NCBI GenBank assembly: GCA_035395685.1
Contig: DAOPBR010000001.1
Coordinates: 62,001 to 126,000, forward strand
Reading direction: 5' to 3'
Source: JAKJGA01 sp029554345
GTDB lineage: Bacteria; Spirochaetota; UBA4802; JAFGJZ01
Length of the DNA: 64,000 nt
Under the pieces are notes generated by a model, which was not told the origin of the DNA, made no database searches, and saw nothing but the letters and a program-made list of their open reading frames with translations. The translations under genes were made by a program, and so were the position numbers. Shown piece after piece: positions 26,649-35,764 of this stretch (its first letter is position 1; each line of letters begins with the position of its first letter).

Positions 26649-26801
26649 TCAAACTCCTTTACTCATGTGTTTTTCAGAATATAATGCGGCAACACTGTTC
26701 ATTTTGTCAATCTTTGACATAGAAAAAACCTTAGCAAGCTCCCTTCTTCCCGAGCAGTCATGTGAAATATTGAAATCAGAAATTATTCTCTTCTCATTCA
26801 T
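26649..26801 (-). CDS. Small ORF (50 residues) between flgC and fliE
   Basis: Opens with ATG 26801, 5 bases after the flgC stop, and ends with TGA at 26651-26649, leaving 1 base before the fliE ATG, so it exactly fills the gap. The predicted peptide begins 'MNEKRIISDFNISHDCSGRR' and ends in 'SEKHMSKGV'; it is hydrophilic and basic with one cysteine and no signal. No homology recognised. No strong ribosome site, so translation would depend on coupling to flgC. Alternatively the stretch is untranslated spacer. Confidence 0.45.
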   Translation of the reverse strand: MNEKRIISDFNISHDCSGRRELAKVFSMSKIDKMNSVAALYSEKHMSKGV

Positions 26802-26806
26802 TCAGT

Positions 26807-27265
26807 TCACACTCTTCCTATTTCGAGGGCTTTATTGAACATCGCTTTTGCGTTGTTCACCATATTAACATTGGCTTCATAAGCTCTTGTTGCTTCGATC
26901 ATGTCGGTCATTTCTGTAACAATCTGAACATTCGGCATTTCAACATAACCCTTCTTCGGACCTATTTGAATCGCATCGGGATGATTCGGATCATATACAA
27001 GACGAAAAGGAGCCTTATCTTCTTCTATTTTAAGAACACGGACACCTTCTCCCGGACCTGATTCTATTCTGCCCGGAACCAGTGGAGACTTATAATTCGG
27101 TCTGATGTTCACAGGTTCAAAAATAATTCTTTTTCTCTGATAAGGACCGCCCTCAGGAGTACGCGTAGTAGTAGCGTTTGCAATATTCGAAGCTATCACG
27201 CTTCTTCTCAAAGTCTGAGCGGATAATCCTGTTGCCGATATGTTAAAACTGTCAAACATTCCCAT
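26807..27265 (-). CDS. flgC: Flagellar proximal rod protein FlgC
   Basis: 152 residues. N-terminal rod signature 'NISATGLSAQTLRRSVIASNIANATTTRT', C-terminal 'TEMTDMIEATRAYEANVNMVNNAKAMFNKALEIGR', both typical of FlgC. Internally 'GPKKGYVEMPNVQIV' fits the family. AGGTG precedes the ATG. It begins 10 bases after flgB. Confidence 0.97.
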   Translation of the reverse strand: MGMFDSFNISATGLSAQTLRRSVIASNIANATTTRTPEGGPYQRKRIIFEPVNIRPNYKSPLVPGRIESGPGEGVRVLKIEEDKAPFRLVYDPNHPDAIQIGPKKGYVEMPNVQIVTEMTDMIEATRAYEANVNMVNNAKAMFNKALEIGRV

Positions 27266-27275
27266 AAATTACACC

Positions 27276-27710
27276 TTATCCGTTAGTACGCATCGCCATT
27301 TTCAGAACTTTGAAATTCTGATTAAGACTTGTTATAAACGCGTTGTAGCGCATGAGATTCTTTGCCGCGTCAACCATTTCCTTTTCAATATCAACATTGT
27401 TTCCGTCATTTCTGAGACTCGTACTGTAATCAAGATTTATGCGCGATCCGACACCTTTCACGTCTCTCATCTGAATGAACGGAATATGTTTTTCATCTGT
27501 TACGGCGCCGGGATAATCATTTTCAGCAAGTTCACGGTTCTGATCTATCGCGCGCTTGAGCTCTGATTCAAAATTAACCTCACTTCTTTTAAAATGCGGG
27601 GTATCCACATTGGCGACATTGTTTGAAATAACTTTTCTTCGCACGCTTTCAGCGTCAAGGGCGCGCTCAAGAAGAAAATTCGTAGTATTTGTTCCGCCAG
27701 CTTCAAACAT
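27276..27710 (-). CDS. flgB: Flagellar basal-body rod protein FlgB
   Basis: 144 residues. N-terminal 'LLERALDAESVRRKVISNNVANVDTP' and C-terminal 'EMVDAAKNLMRYNAFITSLNQNFKVLKMAMR' are the FlgB pattern. AGAGGTGG precedes the ATG. First gene of the operon flgB-flgC-small ORF-fliE, with a sigma-28-like promoter directly upstream. Confidence 0.97.
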   Translation of the reverse strand: MFEAGGTNTTNFLLERALDAESVRRKVISNNVANVDTPHFKRSEVNFESELKRAIDQNRELAENDYPGAVTDEKHIPFIQMRDVKGVGSRINLDYSTSLRNDGNNVDIEKEMVDAAKNLMRYNAFITSLNQNFKVLKMAMRTNG

Positions 27711-27731
27711 AAACCACCTCTACTGCTTATT

Positions 27732-27758
27732 TTATCGGCGAAACAAAAATTTGCATTA
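27732..27758 (-). promoter_or_regulatory. Sigma-28-like promoter of flgB
   Basis: On the minus strand, a perfect GCCGATAA (27739-27732) with an 11-base spacer after TAATGCAA (27758-27751), against consensus TAAAGTTT-N11-GCCGATAA. The -35 half matches well only in its first bases. Confidence 0.6.
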
Positions 27759-27798
27759 GTTTTTTTTGAGACATAATCGCATTTTTTTGCAATGAAAT

Positions 27799-27825
27799 TC
27801 AAGTTTAGCCCTTTTTTTCCGATAA
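27799..27825 (+). promoter_or_regulatory. Sigma-28-like promoter of fliS
   Basis: TCAAGTTT (27799-27806), 11-base spacer, TCCGATAA (27818-27825): 7/8 and 7/8 to the FliA consensus with exact spacing. The predicted transcription start is about 35 bases before the fliS ATG. Confidence 0.75.
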
Positions 27826-27867
27826 TTAGGAAGCATAAACTTTTCGCGCAAAACGGGGGGATTTCTA

Positions 27868-28296
27868 ATGGCGGCAGTCAATAATCCGTACAATCAGTAC
27901 AAACAGACTCAAATATCAACAGCAAGTCAGGGTCATCTGATTGTAATGCTTTATGACGGTATGATAAAATTTCTCAATATCGCCATTGAAAATATGAATC
28001 CCAAATCCTATGACGTGGTTAACACAAACATACTTAAAACCCAGGATATAATTTCAGAACTTATGGTTTCTCTTAACACCGAAGAAGGCGGTCAAATTGC
28101 CCAGAATCTATTGAGCCTGTATGTTTATTTTAAAAAACGCCTTCTTGAAGCCAATATCCAGAAAAAAGCGGAAATACTTCAGGAAATTCTAAAGATGATA
28201 ACGGAATTAAGATCTGCGTGGGCCGAAATCGCATCAAAAGAAACCAAAAATGACTCATATTCTCATCAGAAGAGTTCATTTACAGTTGAGGGCTGA
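27868..28296 (+). CDS. fliS: Flagellin export chaperone FliS
   Basis: 142 residues. N-terminal 'NNPYNQYKQTQISTASQGHLIVMLYDGMIKFL' is the FliS signature; the rest is a four-helix bundle ('NTNILKTQDIISELMVSLN', 'LLSLYVYFKKRLLEANI'). FliS binds the flagellin C terminus and prevents premature assembly. A run of G (GGGGGG) precedes the ATG. It is divergent from flgB and led by a sigma-28-like promoter. Confidence 0.93.
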   Translation: MAAVNNPYNQYKQTQISTASQGHLIVMLYDGMIKFLNIAIENMNPKSYDVVNTNILKTQDIISELMVSLNTEEGGQIAQNLLSLYVYFKKRLLEANIQKKAEILQEILKMITELRSAWAEIASKETKNDSYSHQKSSFTVEG

Positions 28297-28744
28297 TTTA
28301 AAATACAGAGTCAGTCTTTATATTTCACGTTTGAGACTGAAACTTTCCATCACAGAAAAAATCGAATCGAATGCAAGGCAGATACTTCTCTCTATCAAAA
28401 GCGGAGACTACCAGAAAGCCGATGATCTCCTTGAAGAAAACAGTCATCTGATATCGGAATCATGTACGGAAGATTATGAATGCAGGGTAATTCTCGAAAA
28501 AATATGCTCAATACTTTGCATAAAAGATCATTATTTTCTGAAAAATCTCTCTTTAGCCGGATCATCGGGTTTAGAAATTGAAAAACTAAACCGTGAAATA
28601 TTAATAAAAAGCGAATCAAGCCGCAAAATCATGAACGAGATAATAGAGTTTTACGAAAAAGAGCAAAACAACCTTAAAAAAAACTATGAAGAAATCGCAT
28701 CACTTGTTAAGATGAATACCCTTCTTAAATTTCCGCCGGAGTAA
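28250..28744 (+). CDS. Possible FliT-like flagellar chaperone downstream of fliS
   Basis: Up to 164 residues; the start is uncertain because ATG 28250 lies inside fliS (47-base overlap) and no good ribosome site is seen for it or for the later TTG at 28331. All helical, with 'EKIESNARQILLSIKSGDYQKADDLLEENSHL' and a coiled-coil C terminus 'EKEQNNLKKNYEEIASLVKM'. Position after fliS and helical form suit FliT/FlgN-type chaperones, but sequence alone is not decisive. Its end overlaps the convergent gene by 20 bases. Confidence 0.55.
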   Translation: MTHILIRRVHLQLRADLKYRVSLYISRLRLKLSITEKIESNARQILLSIKSGDYQKADDLLEENSHLISESCTEDYECRVILEKICSILCIKDHYFLKNLSLAGSSGLEIEKLNREILIKSESSRKIMNEIIEFYEKEQNNLKKNYEEIASLVKMNTLLKFPPE

Positions 28745-29558
28745 ATTTTTTCATCATCTCGCTTTTTCTTTTCTTCATAAGTTCATAGTCTATAACAATC
28801 CGCTTTTTTGAAAAATCCTTAACCAAACGCTGATAACTTTCAGATGCAAAATATTTTTTTACAGTTTTTGATACCGGATACACCTGGGAAGAAGGTTTAT
28901 AAATTATTTTGTCTCCGGTTTCAGCGTCCAGAACAGCTCCGCATGAATACGCCCATGCAGTATTGAATAATCCGTCTTTTTTCAAGTCGCGCCTGACAGA
29001 ACGGATAAGTCCTTCGCATTCCGGATTAATAAATTTAAAACGTGACGAATACATCAGAGCAAGATGCAGATGATCAGGAATATTCATATATCCGTCTTCA
29101 ACAATATAAGAAGCTGAAATACGCATCAGACGAATGAGAGGATGAAGAATTCCTAGTCCTGAATTACTCTGACCGGGAAGCAGTTTTCTTGAAACGATAT
29201 GAGAACGCGGATTTGATGCCGATAGCCATTCAATATCCAAAAAATTGCATCTTTCTGTAAACGGAGCAGGCAGTAAAATCGCAGAAGAAGAAATTCTCAG
29301 ATCGATCAGAATATCAGTCCCGCTGTAAAGTTCAAGCCTATCTAACAGATTTTCGTCACGGTATATTCGGAAACTGAAATCAGAAAAACCCGACTGGGCA
29401 AGAGCCTGAAGAACACCGGACTTCTCAAAAAGTCTTTCAACATCACTGCGCGAAAAATTTGATGTAAAGAAATCGGATTTTTTTGAATCCGAAAACATAT
29501 CTGCATCAATTGAAATTTTCGCGGCAATATCACCGAAAATCTTTCTGAAAAATCCCAA
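28725..29558 (-). CDS. Conserved-looking protein downstream of prfB
   Basis: 277 residues, TTG start with GAGG 6 bases upstream, 6 bases after prfB. Distinct stretches are 'FLDIEWLSASNPRSHIVSRKLLPGQSNSGLGI' (split here for length: 'IEWLSASNPRSHI' and 'LLPGQSNSGLGILHPLIRL') and 'DGYMNIPDHLHLALMYSS', 'FKFINPECEGLI'. These look like conserved catalytic-type loops, but I cannot name the family. No signal peptide or membrane helix. The C terminus is lysine-rich. Confidence 0.65.
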   Translation of the reverse strand: MGFFRKIFGDIAAKISIDADMFSDSKKSDFFTSNFSRSDVERLFEKSGVLQALAQSGFSDFSFRIYRDENLLDRLELYSGTDILIDLRISSSAILLPAPFTERCNFLDIEWLSASNPRSHIVSRKLLPGQSNSGLGILHPLIRLMRISASYIVEDGYMNIPDHLHLALMYSSRFKFINPECEGLIRSVRRDLKKDGLFNTAWAYSCGAVLDAETGDKIIYKPSSQVYPVSKTVKKYFASESYQRLVKDFSKKRIVIDYELMKKRKSEMMKKFTPAEI

Positions 29559-29564
29559 AATGCC

Positions 29565-30686
29565 TCACTTTTTACTGACAGCCTTCAAATATGCGTAGAT
29601 GAAACGGGATATATCTCCGTCCATAACGTGATCCACGCTTCCGGTTTCTTCACCTGTACGGTGATCCTTAACCATGGTATACGGCTGAAAAACATATGAA
29701 CGTATCTGACTTCCCCAGCTTATATCCTTTTTTTCTCCCGAAATCGCTTCAAGTTCTTTCTCTTTAAGTTTACGTTCTCTCTCATATAGTTTTGCCTGAA
29801 GCATTTTTAAAGCGGTAGCCTTATTCTTATGCTGACTTCTTTCGTTCTGACATGCCGCAACGATATTGGTAGGGATATGCGTTATTCTTACCGCCGAATC
29901 GGTCGTGTTTACATGCTGACCGCCCGCTCCTGAGGAACGGTATGTATCAATCCTAAGATCACTTTCATTGATTTCGATTTCTGTATTATCATCAATTTCC
30001 GGAACAACTTCAACGGAAGCGAAAGAAGTATGTCTGCGCTTATTCGCATCAAACGGAGAAATCCTTACAAGGCGATGAACACCCATCTCAGATTTTAAGA
30101 AACCGTATGCATATTCGCCTTTAATCAAAACAGTTGCTCCCTTTATTCCGGCTTCCTCGCCGGCCATATATTCCATCACATCGGAAGAAAAGCCCTGCTG
30201 TTCAGCCCACCTCAAATACATGCGCAAAAGCATGTTTGCCCAGTCCTGAGACTCGGTTCCGCCTGCCCCGGCATGAACGCTTATAAATGCATTTTTTGTA
30301 TCATCCTTATCGGAAAGAAGCTCTCGTGTTTCAAGCTCCTCATAAGTTTTTAGAGAAAGCGGATAATTTGAACTAATATCCGAAAGAAGATTTTCATCTC
30401 CCTCTTCAGCGGCCATATCTATCAGATCCTGAACATCGTTTAGTTCATTGAGAAGTTTTTCCCAAGGTTCGATTTTCTTCTTAAGCTGACTGATTACCTG
30501 ATTGCATTCTGCTGCCTTTTCCTGATCATTCCAGAATTCAGGCCTGAAAGTAGCGGCTTCAAGTTCCGCGAGACGTTTCTTATCGTCTTCAACCTTAAGC
30601 GAGCGGAAAAGCTCAAGAGCATTTTTTCTTAATGTTTCATAACTGCGTTTAAGTTCTTTAACATCTATATCCAAGGCATACCTCAT
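29565..30686 (-). CDS. prfB: Peptide chain release factor 2
   Basis: 373 residues. The GGQ loop is 'SSGAGGQHVNTTDSAV' and the stop-codon-reading tripeptide is SPF in 'RISPFDANKRRHTS', which identifies RF2. The N-terminal part is continuous: the stop-codon frameshift found in many prfB genes is absent. ATG 30686 has no clear ribosome site; a TTG five codons in has GAGG upstream and is an alternative start. Confidence 0.95.
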   Translation of the reverse strand: MRYALDIDVKELKRSYETLRKNALELFRSLKVEDDKKRLAELEAATFRPEFWNDQEKAAECNQVISQLKKKIEPWEKLLNELNDVQDLIDMAAEEGDENLLSDISSNYPLSLKTYEELETRELLSDKDDTKNAFISVHAGAGGTESQDWANMLLRMYLRWAEQQGFSSDVMEYMAGEEAGIKGATVLIKGEYAYGFLKSEMGVHRLVRISPFDANKRRHTSFASVEVVPEIDDNTEIEINESDLRIDTYRSSGAGGQHVNTTDSAVRITHIPTNIVAACQNERSQHKNKATALKMLQAKLYERERKLKEKELEAISGEKKDISWGSQIRSYVFQPYTMVKDHRTGEETGSVDHVMDGDISRFIYAYLKAVSKK

Positions 30687-30719
30687 TGATTTTTCGTGAT
30701 TATAGTCCGGAATGCGGAC

Positions 30720-31853
30720 TTAATGCTCAAAAAAGCGCTGCCTCATGGCAAGCGAAAAATCCTTTTCAAGATCTTCCGAAACCGAATAATCCTTATTATA
30801 AACGTCACGCCACATGTCATCCGATTCCATACACATGTACGTATAAACATCACCTATCGTATCTTTTATCATTTTATTGAACCCGGTATAGACTTCCCTG
30901 CGAAGCTGATGGGGATATCGGAATTTGCCGTCACGTGAAGATACAAGTTCTCCAAGTGTTATCTTTTCATCCGGATGATTTTTTCTAATGATGTCCTTGA
31001 ATGACGGTGAATATCTGAAACAGCCCATTGATATCCACGCAATCTTTGAAGAATCTATTTCGTCTGAAATCATCGAAAGAACTTCCGCATATTTGCCGGA
31101 CCAGTCTGGCGAATATATTATCGGATCAAAATGAAACGCAGCAAGAAAACCCGAATCAACTGCGCGTTTTGCGGCAATAATCCGCTCTTTTATGCTGACT
31201 GCCCCGAGTTCATATTTATCGGCATTTTCAACACTGTTTAAAGAAAAACCCACAACACTCTTTCCTTTGTTTTTTATACCTAACAAATGATCGATATTAT
31301 CTGTCTTAGTTTTCAGTTCTATCATAACGCCGTCGCATTCTGCCGCTCTCTCAACAAGAAGTCTTCCTATCATTGAAATATCATCAAGCATCAATGAGTC
31401 CGTATATTCACCAGTCCCTATTCTGTAGACAGTATTTTTATCGCGTTGGTTGAGAAAATTTTCGAATTCAACAAGTATATCTTCAATATTACTGAAAACA
31501 AGAATACCGAATGAATTAAGATATGACTGAAGATAACAATAAGCACAGTTGTAAAAACAACCGAATCCGGTATTTACCAGACGGTAATTACAGCAGATCA
31601 TTCTTGGAGTCTTCGGGCATACCTGGAAAAAACGGCCCTTAAATTCCTTCAACACCACAACTTCCTTTGAATCATAATGCTTTTTTAGAGTGGTTAATAT
31701 CGAAGAAAGTTCATCTTCTGTCGAATAGGGAATCTTTTCGCATGAATTTAAGGCAAGAAAGCGTTTTACCACCGGACGGTCGGAATCTTTTCTATCATAA
31801 ACGATACATAAAACTCTATTTTTACGAAGCATGTATTCAAATAAAATATCCAT
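30720..31853 (-). CDS. Radical SAM protein of the spore-photoproduct-lyase family
   Basis: 377 residues. The Fe-S/SAM motif is Cys-x3-Cys-x2-Cys in 'GCFYNCAYCYLQ' near residue 140; the preceding 'ICCNYRLVNTGFG' and the later 'VVGFSLNSVENADKYE' and 'FHFDPIIYSPDW' are typical of SplB-like proteins. SplB repairs spore photoproduct in Bacillus; this organism shows no sign of sporulation, so the substrate is probably a different DNA or other lesion. It starts 34 bases upstream of the prfB ATG region on the same strand. Confidence 0.85.
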   Translation of the reverse strand: MDILFEYMLRKNRVLCIVYDRKDSDRPVVKRFLALNSCEKIPYSTEDELSSILTTLKKHYDSKEVVVLKEFKGRFFQVCPKTPRMICCNYRLVNTGFGCFYNCAYCYLQSYLNSFGILVFSNIEDILVEFENFLNQRDKNTVYRIGTGEYTDSLMLDDISMIGRLLVERAAECDGVMIELKTKTDNIDHLLGIKNKGKSVVGFSLNSVENADKYELGAVSIKERIIAAKRAVDSGFLAAFHFDPIIYSPDWSGKYAEVLSMISDEIDSSKIAWISMGCFRYSPSFKDIIRKNHPDEKITLGELVSSRDGKFRYPHQLRREVYTGFNKMIKDTIGDVYTYMCMESDDMWRDVYNKDYSVSEDLEKDFSLAMRQRFFEH

Positions 31854-31992
31854 AAGCTGAATATAAAAACAGCACTTATACTGGCAACCAATAAAACCTT
31901 GGGAATAGAAACAAAAGTATTATTAAATTAAACTATAATCCAAATGGTTAATTACTGTTTCGTTTCAGCCGAATAAATAATTCACTATAAAT

Positions 31993-32021
31993 AAAAAAAG
32001 ATGCACCGGGCATCTTTTTTT
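31993..32021. terminator. Terminator after the gene at 32043
   Basis: AAAAAAAGATGC (31993-32004) pairs with GCATCTTTTTTT (32010-32021) around ACCGG; A- and T-runs on either side make it work on the minus strand. Confidence 0.8.
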
Positions 32022-32042
32022 ATTCTTAAATTGACTATTATT

Positions 32043-32564
32043 TTAAGCCAAAGCTGCGGCTTTATTTTCACCGAAAGAATTGTACCATAGCATTTCTTCA
32101 GGAGTAAAATTATCCATTATGCCCATATTAAGATAGTAATCCTTCAAAATCTTGAGATGAAGAATCTCACTTTCTTCTTCAGTATATTTTTCAGCTCCCG
32201 AAGTTATGATCTCTGAACCATACGACTCGACCCATTCAAAAAATTCCGCTTTCTGATCAGAAAAAATACGGTAGGATGACATGATATCAAATTTTACGGT
32301 GTCACACACGCTTGTAAACTCGTCATCCGAATATTTTACGGCATCAGCTCCGAGTTCTGTCTGAAAAAAGTCGCCCCATGTTACAACATCAGGATAAACT
32401 CCGTATTTGACAAATAATGCTTCAGGTGTTCCTTCTGTCAGATATTTTCTTGAAACATTTCTGTCAATAAATGACTTCAACTCTATAAGCTCATTGACCT
32501 TTCTCATTGACAGCTTACCCTGATTCACGAAAGGCAGTATTGCACTGTTCAATATTCTTTCCAT
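32043..32564 (-). CDS. Unrecognised soluble protein
   Basis: 173 residues from ATG 32564, with GGAG 6 bases upstream; the GTG at 32576 overlaps that site and is less likely. Helical, acidic, with 'ILPFVNQGKLSMRKVNELIEL' at the start and aromatic-rich stretches ('WGDFFQTELGADAVKYSDDEF', 'EEMLWYNSFGENK'). No signal peptide or motif recognised. Divergent from the two-cNMP regulator with a 196-base shared region that contains an 8-bp inverted repeat. Confidence 0.6.
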   Translation of the reverse strand: MERILNSAILPFVNQGKLSMRKVNELIELKSFIDRNVSRKYLTEGTPEALFVKYGVYPDVVTWGDFFQTELGADAVKYSDDEFTSVCDTVKFDIMSSYRIFSDQKAEFFEWVESYGSEIITSGAEKYTEEESEILHLKILKDYYLNMGIMDNFTPEEMLWYNSFGENKAAALA

Positions 32565-32621
32565 TTCAGTCTCCACGCGGATAAATTACGCCGCTTAAGG
32601 CTTATAACCGCTCTTTCATTA

Positions 32622-32645
32622 AAAATCGGAACATTCGCCGATTTT
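32622..32645. repeat. Inverted repeat in the divergent upstream region
   Basis: AAAATCGG (32622-32629) and CCGATTTT (32638-32645) form an 8-bp palindromic arm pair. It may be an operator for either divergent gene or simply structural. Confidence 0.35.
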
Positions 32646-32691
32646 GATTAATTTTTTTCATATTATTTACGCTTCAAATATTAAATTGCTT

Positions 32692-32718
32692 GAAAAATCT
32701 TTTGGATGAGTCCGATAA
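32692..32718 (+). promoter_or_regulatory. Possible sigma-28-like promoter of the two-cNMP regulator
   Basis: TCCGATAA at 32711-32718 (7/8) with GAAAAATC 11 bases upstream (4/8). It lies 43 bases before the ATG at 32761. Confidence 0.35.
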
Positions 32719-32760
32719 TCAATCGTATGTATTTCGGCGTTTTGCCTATATTGGTGACAG

Positions 32761-33981
32761 ATGAGTGCTGGTCAGTTTAAAGTAGAAAATTACATGGCGA
32801 ATTCCTTCGTTACTGTCGAAGGAAAGAAAAATTCTGAAAATTTCTTCATCGTTTTAAGGGGTCAGGTTAAAATAAGTACTGACAACCCTTCTCTTACGGA
32901 TGAAGCTTCATCATTTCTCGGTCCGGGGGATTTTTTCGGAGTTATTTCATGCATGAGCGGCCATGCAAGAACAGAAACAGCCATAGCTGTATCACCGCTT
33001 TCGGCAATTTCCGTAAGACGGGAACAGTTCGGCGAACTGATTCAGAAAAACCCTGCTGTAGCCATGAAAATTATCCGTTTTTTCAGCAGAAAACTCAGAG
33101 AATATGATCTTTCTATTACTCAACTGACGCTGAAAAACTCTGCCGACGAAACCCCGGAGCACCTTTATAAAATCGGTGAATATTATTTAAGCAAAAGAAT
33201 TTTCAACCATGCCGTATATGCTTTTCAGCGCTATCTTGTCTATTGCCCAGGCGGGCCGAATTCAGAAAACGCAATCAACCGGCTAAAACAGCTTAAATCA
33301 CCGCTCAAGGCGCCCAATCAGGACGAAAATAATAAACTTACCCGCACATACAAAGACAATCAGATGATTTTCTGCGAGAATGAATACGGTCACGAATTAT
33401 ATATTATCCAGGCCGGTCAGGTCAAAATTACTAAAATAGTTCATGAAGAAATACTTCTGGCCGTTCTAAAGCCCGGCGACATTTTCGGAGAAATGGCAAT
33501 ACTTGAAAACAGACCCAGAAGTGCATCCGCAATCAGTTTCGGCGAAGTCACTTTAATGGCGGTAAACAAATCAAACTTTGAAACGATGGTGCAGGCTCAG
33601 CCTCAGCTTGCTACAAAACTGATTACACTTCTTTCCGAGAGAATATGGACGGCATACCGTCAGCTTGAAAACCTGACAATAAACGATGTAATCGGACGTG
33701 CTTATGACACTCTCCTGCTTCAAATTGAAAAACAGAAAATTCTCATAAGACCAAAACAGTCACACAACTTTCAATTCGGGGTTGATGAACTTATGAAAAT
33801 GATAGGTATCCCGAAAGAAAAATCAAATGCGATGCTTGCACAGCTTTTTGACGGAAAACTAATTACCATTGACGAAGGGAAAATAATATGTACAGATATT
33901 TCCGAGCTTGAAAAAGTTTCCCAGTTCTACAGAAAAAAATCCCTCATGGAAAAGAAACGTGAAGCATCGAAAAATAATTAA
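32761..33981 (+). CDS. Regulator with two cNMP-binding domains
   Basis: 406 residues. The first cNMP domain (about 1-115) has a diverged cassette 'GPGDFFGVISCMSGHARTETA' in which the FGE glutamate is replaced. A short helical linker resembling a TPR (about 130-175) follows. The second cNMP domain (about 190-300) has the canonical 'FGEMAILENRPRSAS'. The C terminus (about 310-380) looks like a winged helix, so DNA binding is plausible. Such doublets occur in spirochaetes. The next gene starts inside its end. Ligand is unproven, but a class I adenylate cyclase lies 6 kb downstream. Confidence 0.88.
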   Translation: MSAGQFKVENYMANSFVTVEGKKNSENFFIVLRGQVKISTDNPSLTDEASSFLGPGDFFGVISCMSGHARTETAIAVSPLSAISVRREQFGELIQKNPAVAMKIIRFFSRKLREYDLSITQLTLKNSADETPEHLYKIGEYYLSKRIFNHAVYAFQRYLVYCPGGPNSENAINRLKQLKSPLKAPNQDENNKLTRTYKDNQMIFCENEYGHELYIIQAGQVKITKIVHEEILLAVLKPGDIFGEMAILENRPRSASAISFGEVTLMAVNKSNFETMVQAQPQLATKLITLLSERIWTAYRQLENLTINDVIGRAYDTLLLQIEKQKILIRPKQSHNFQFGVDELMKMIGIPKEKSNAMLAQLFDGKLITIDEGKIICTDISELEKVSQFYRKKSLMEKKREASKNN

Positions 33982-35764
33982 GTTCTTCCTGATTCTATCA
34001 GCCGCATCAATTTTATCAATCGGAATTCTCACTCTTCTGTTTTTTCTTTTTTTTCCTAAAGATAAAATCAGCTCAATGATAGTATCAAAAGCAAGAAGTA
34101 CTCTCAATCGTCATATAGAAGCCGGAAAAATCGATTATTCGGCAGGCGGCATCAAGATCCATTCAGTTAAAATCCATGAAACCGATTCTGCAGAATCGGA
34201 AGTTATGGTTTCGATAAAATCAGTATCAGTACGTTTTTCTCTATTGTCTCTTCTTACAGACGACTTTCAACTTAAAAAAATATATTTCAATGAAGCTGAT
34301 ATCAACATAAGATATGACAACGGGAAATATAACATTAAAAGCCTTATTGATAATATGAAACAAAACAGTTCCGGCGAAAGTGCATCGAAACCGGATATAA
34401 AGTTTTCAGACTGCCGTTTAAATCTGATAAGCACCGAAAAAGAATATATTCCTGCATGCGGAATTTACCAGTTCGGGTGTGATTTATCATTTGACGGTGA
34501 AATAATTGAAGCTGACAATTTTTCAGTTACATTGCCCGAATCACGAGGAAATATTGAAACCGAATTCATTATAACAAAGGAAAACGATAAATCAGTAATC
34601 TCCGGAAACTTAAACATTCAGAAACTTCGACTCGATTGGCTTTATAAAATAAAAGATATTACAGGGCTTCCTTTTGTTGAAGCTAACGGCAAACTTTCAG
34701 CATTCGTTCTGAAAGACGGAACAATTGAAGGAAAGGCTGAAGCCAAATCCCAGATGTCAAAAGGCGGTTTTCTTGAAGCAGAAGGAAGACTCAAAATAAA
34801 TTTTTCTGAAAAAAACATCACCGTCGATAACGGAGAAGCTGTCTTAAATCAGTCAAAAGCGAAAGTTTCATACCTTAACATAATAACAAACGGTCCTCAA
34901 ATCAATTTCACGGCTCCCTCTGCTGATTTAACTCTGCCTGACTTATTTCCGTATCTCGACTTCATTCCTTCAGGAATCGACGGACATTACAAGGGGTCAG
35001 TATCATACCGTGCTCATAAGTTAAGCATTGAAGGCGAATTGTCAAATGGGTCATTTCTTAAAACAAAAAATTTAATAACCGGAGTTAACTCAAAGATTTC
35101 GGTAAAGAACAATATCTTTTCGCATGAAAATATCCCTTTCACATTCAGAAATAAACCAGCTACTATATCAATAGCATCGCTGGATGAATCTCTTGAAAAT
35201 ATCGCAGCTAACATAAACATTTCCGATGCTGAAACCGACGATTTCGCACTTCTCGGAGAATCATTAGGCCAAAACAATTCTACCCAGTCAAAAACAACCG
35301 TAAAAGGAACTCTGAGTCTCGGCCAAATGAAATTCAAAAAAGGTGTTGCCGAAAAAGTAACTTTGAAATTTTCAAAATCAGGAAACACTCTTTCCGTTCC
35401 ATCAGCTTCATTCAGCCTGTTTGATGCTCTATTTGCCGGAGAGTTTTATATTTCAGATTTATCAGGAAAAGGAAACGGAAATTTTAAAATGCGGTTCAGT
35501 AATCTCAAAATTCAAAAACTCTCAGAGCTTGATGAAAATTTCTCCGACCGGGCTTTCGGAATTGCAGAGGGAAAAGCCGAAGGAAATTTTTCATTATCCG
35601 CAAAAAATATTTCCGATGAGCTCAATTACCACTCTGAATTCAGTATAACAAACGGGAAGATTACAAATACCGGTCTTCAGAATAATCTTGGATTTCTCCT
35701 TGATCCGCTGAAACATAAACTCAGAGACATCGAATTCAACAGAATATACGGAAGCTTTGATGCA
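33959..35764 (+). CDS. AsmA-like envelope protein, interrupted by the scaffold gap
   Basis: Starts at GTG 33959 with GGAA upstream (23-base overlap with the previous gene); a TTG at 33908 is possible. A single membrane helix near residue 10-35 ('FFLILSAASILSIGILTLLFFLFF') anchors a long periplasmic region of repeating beta strands ('LTDDFQLKKIYFNEADINIRYDNG'), the AsmA/DUF748 pattern seen in lipid-transport bridge proteins. The last readable codons ('DIEFNRIYGSFDA') are followed by 100 N. If the run of N had its true length, the frame would stop just after at 35875; the real end is unknown. Confidence 0.75.

Noticed and set aside
30560..30686. Programmed frameshift at the start of prfB
   Set aside because: The reading frame is continuous; the usual CTT-TGA-C signal is replaced by an uninterrupted CTT-AAG-GTT stretch.
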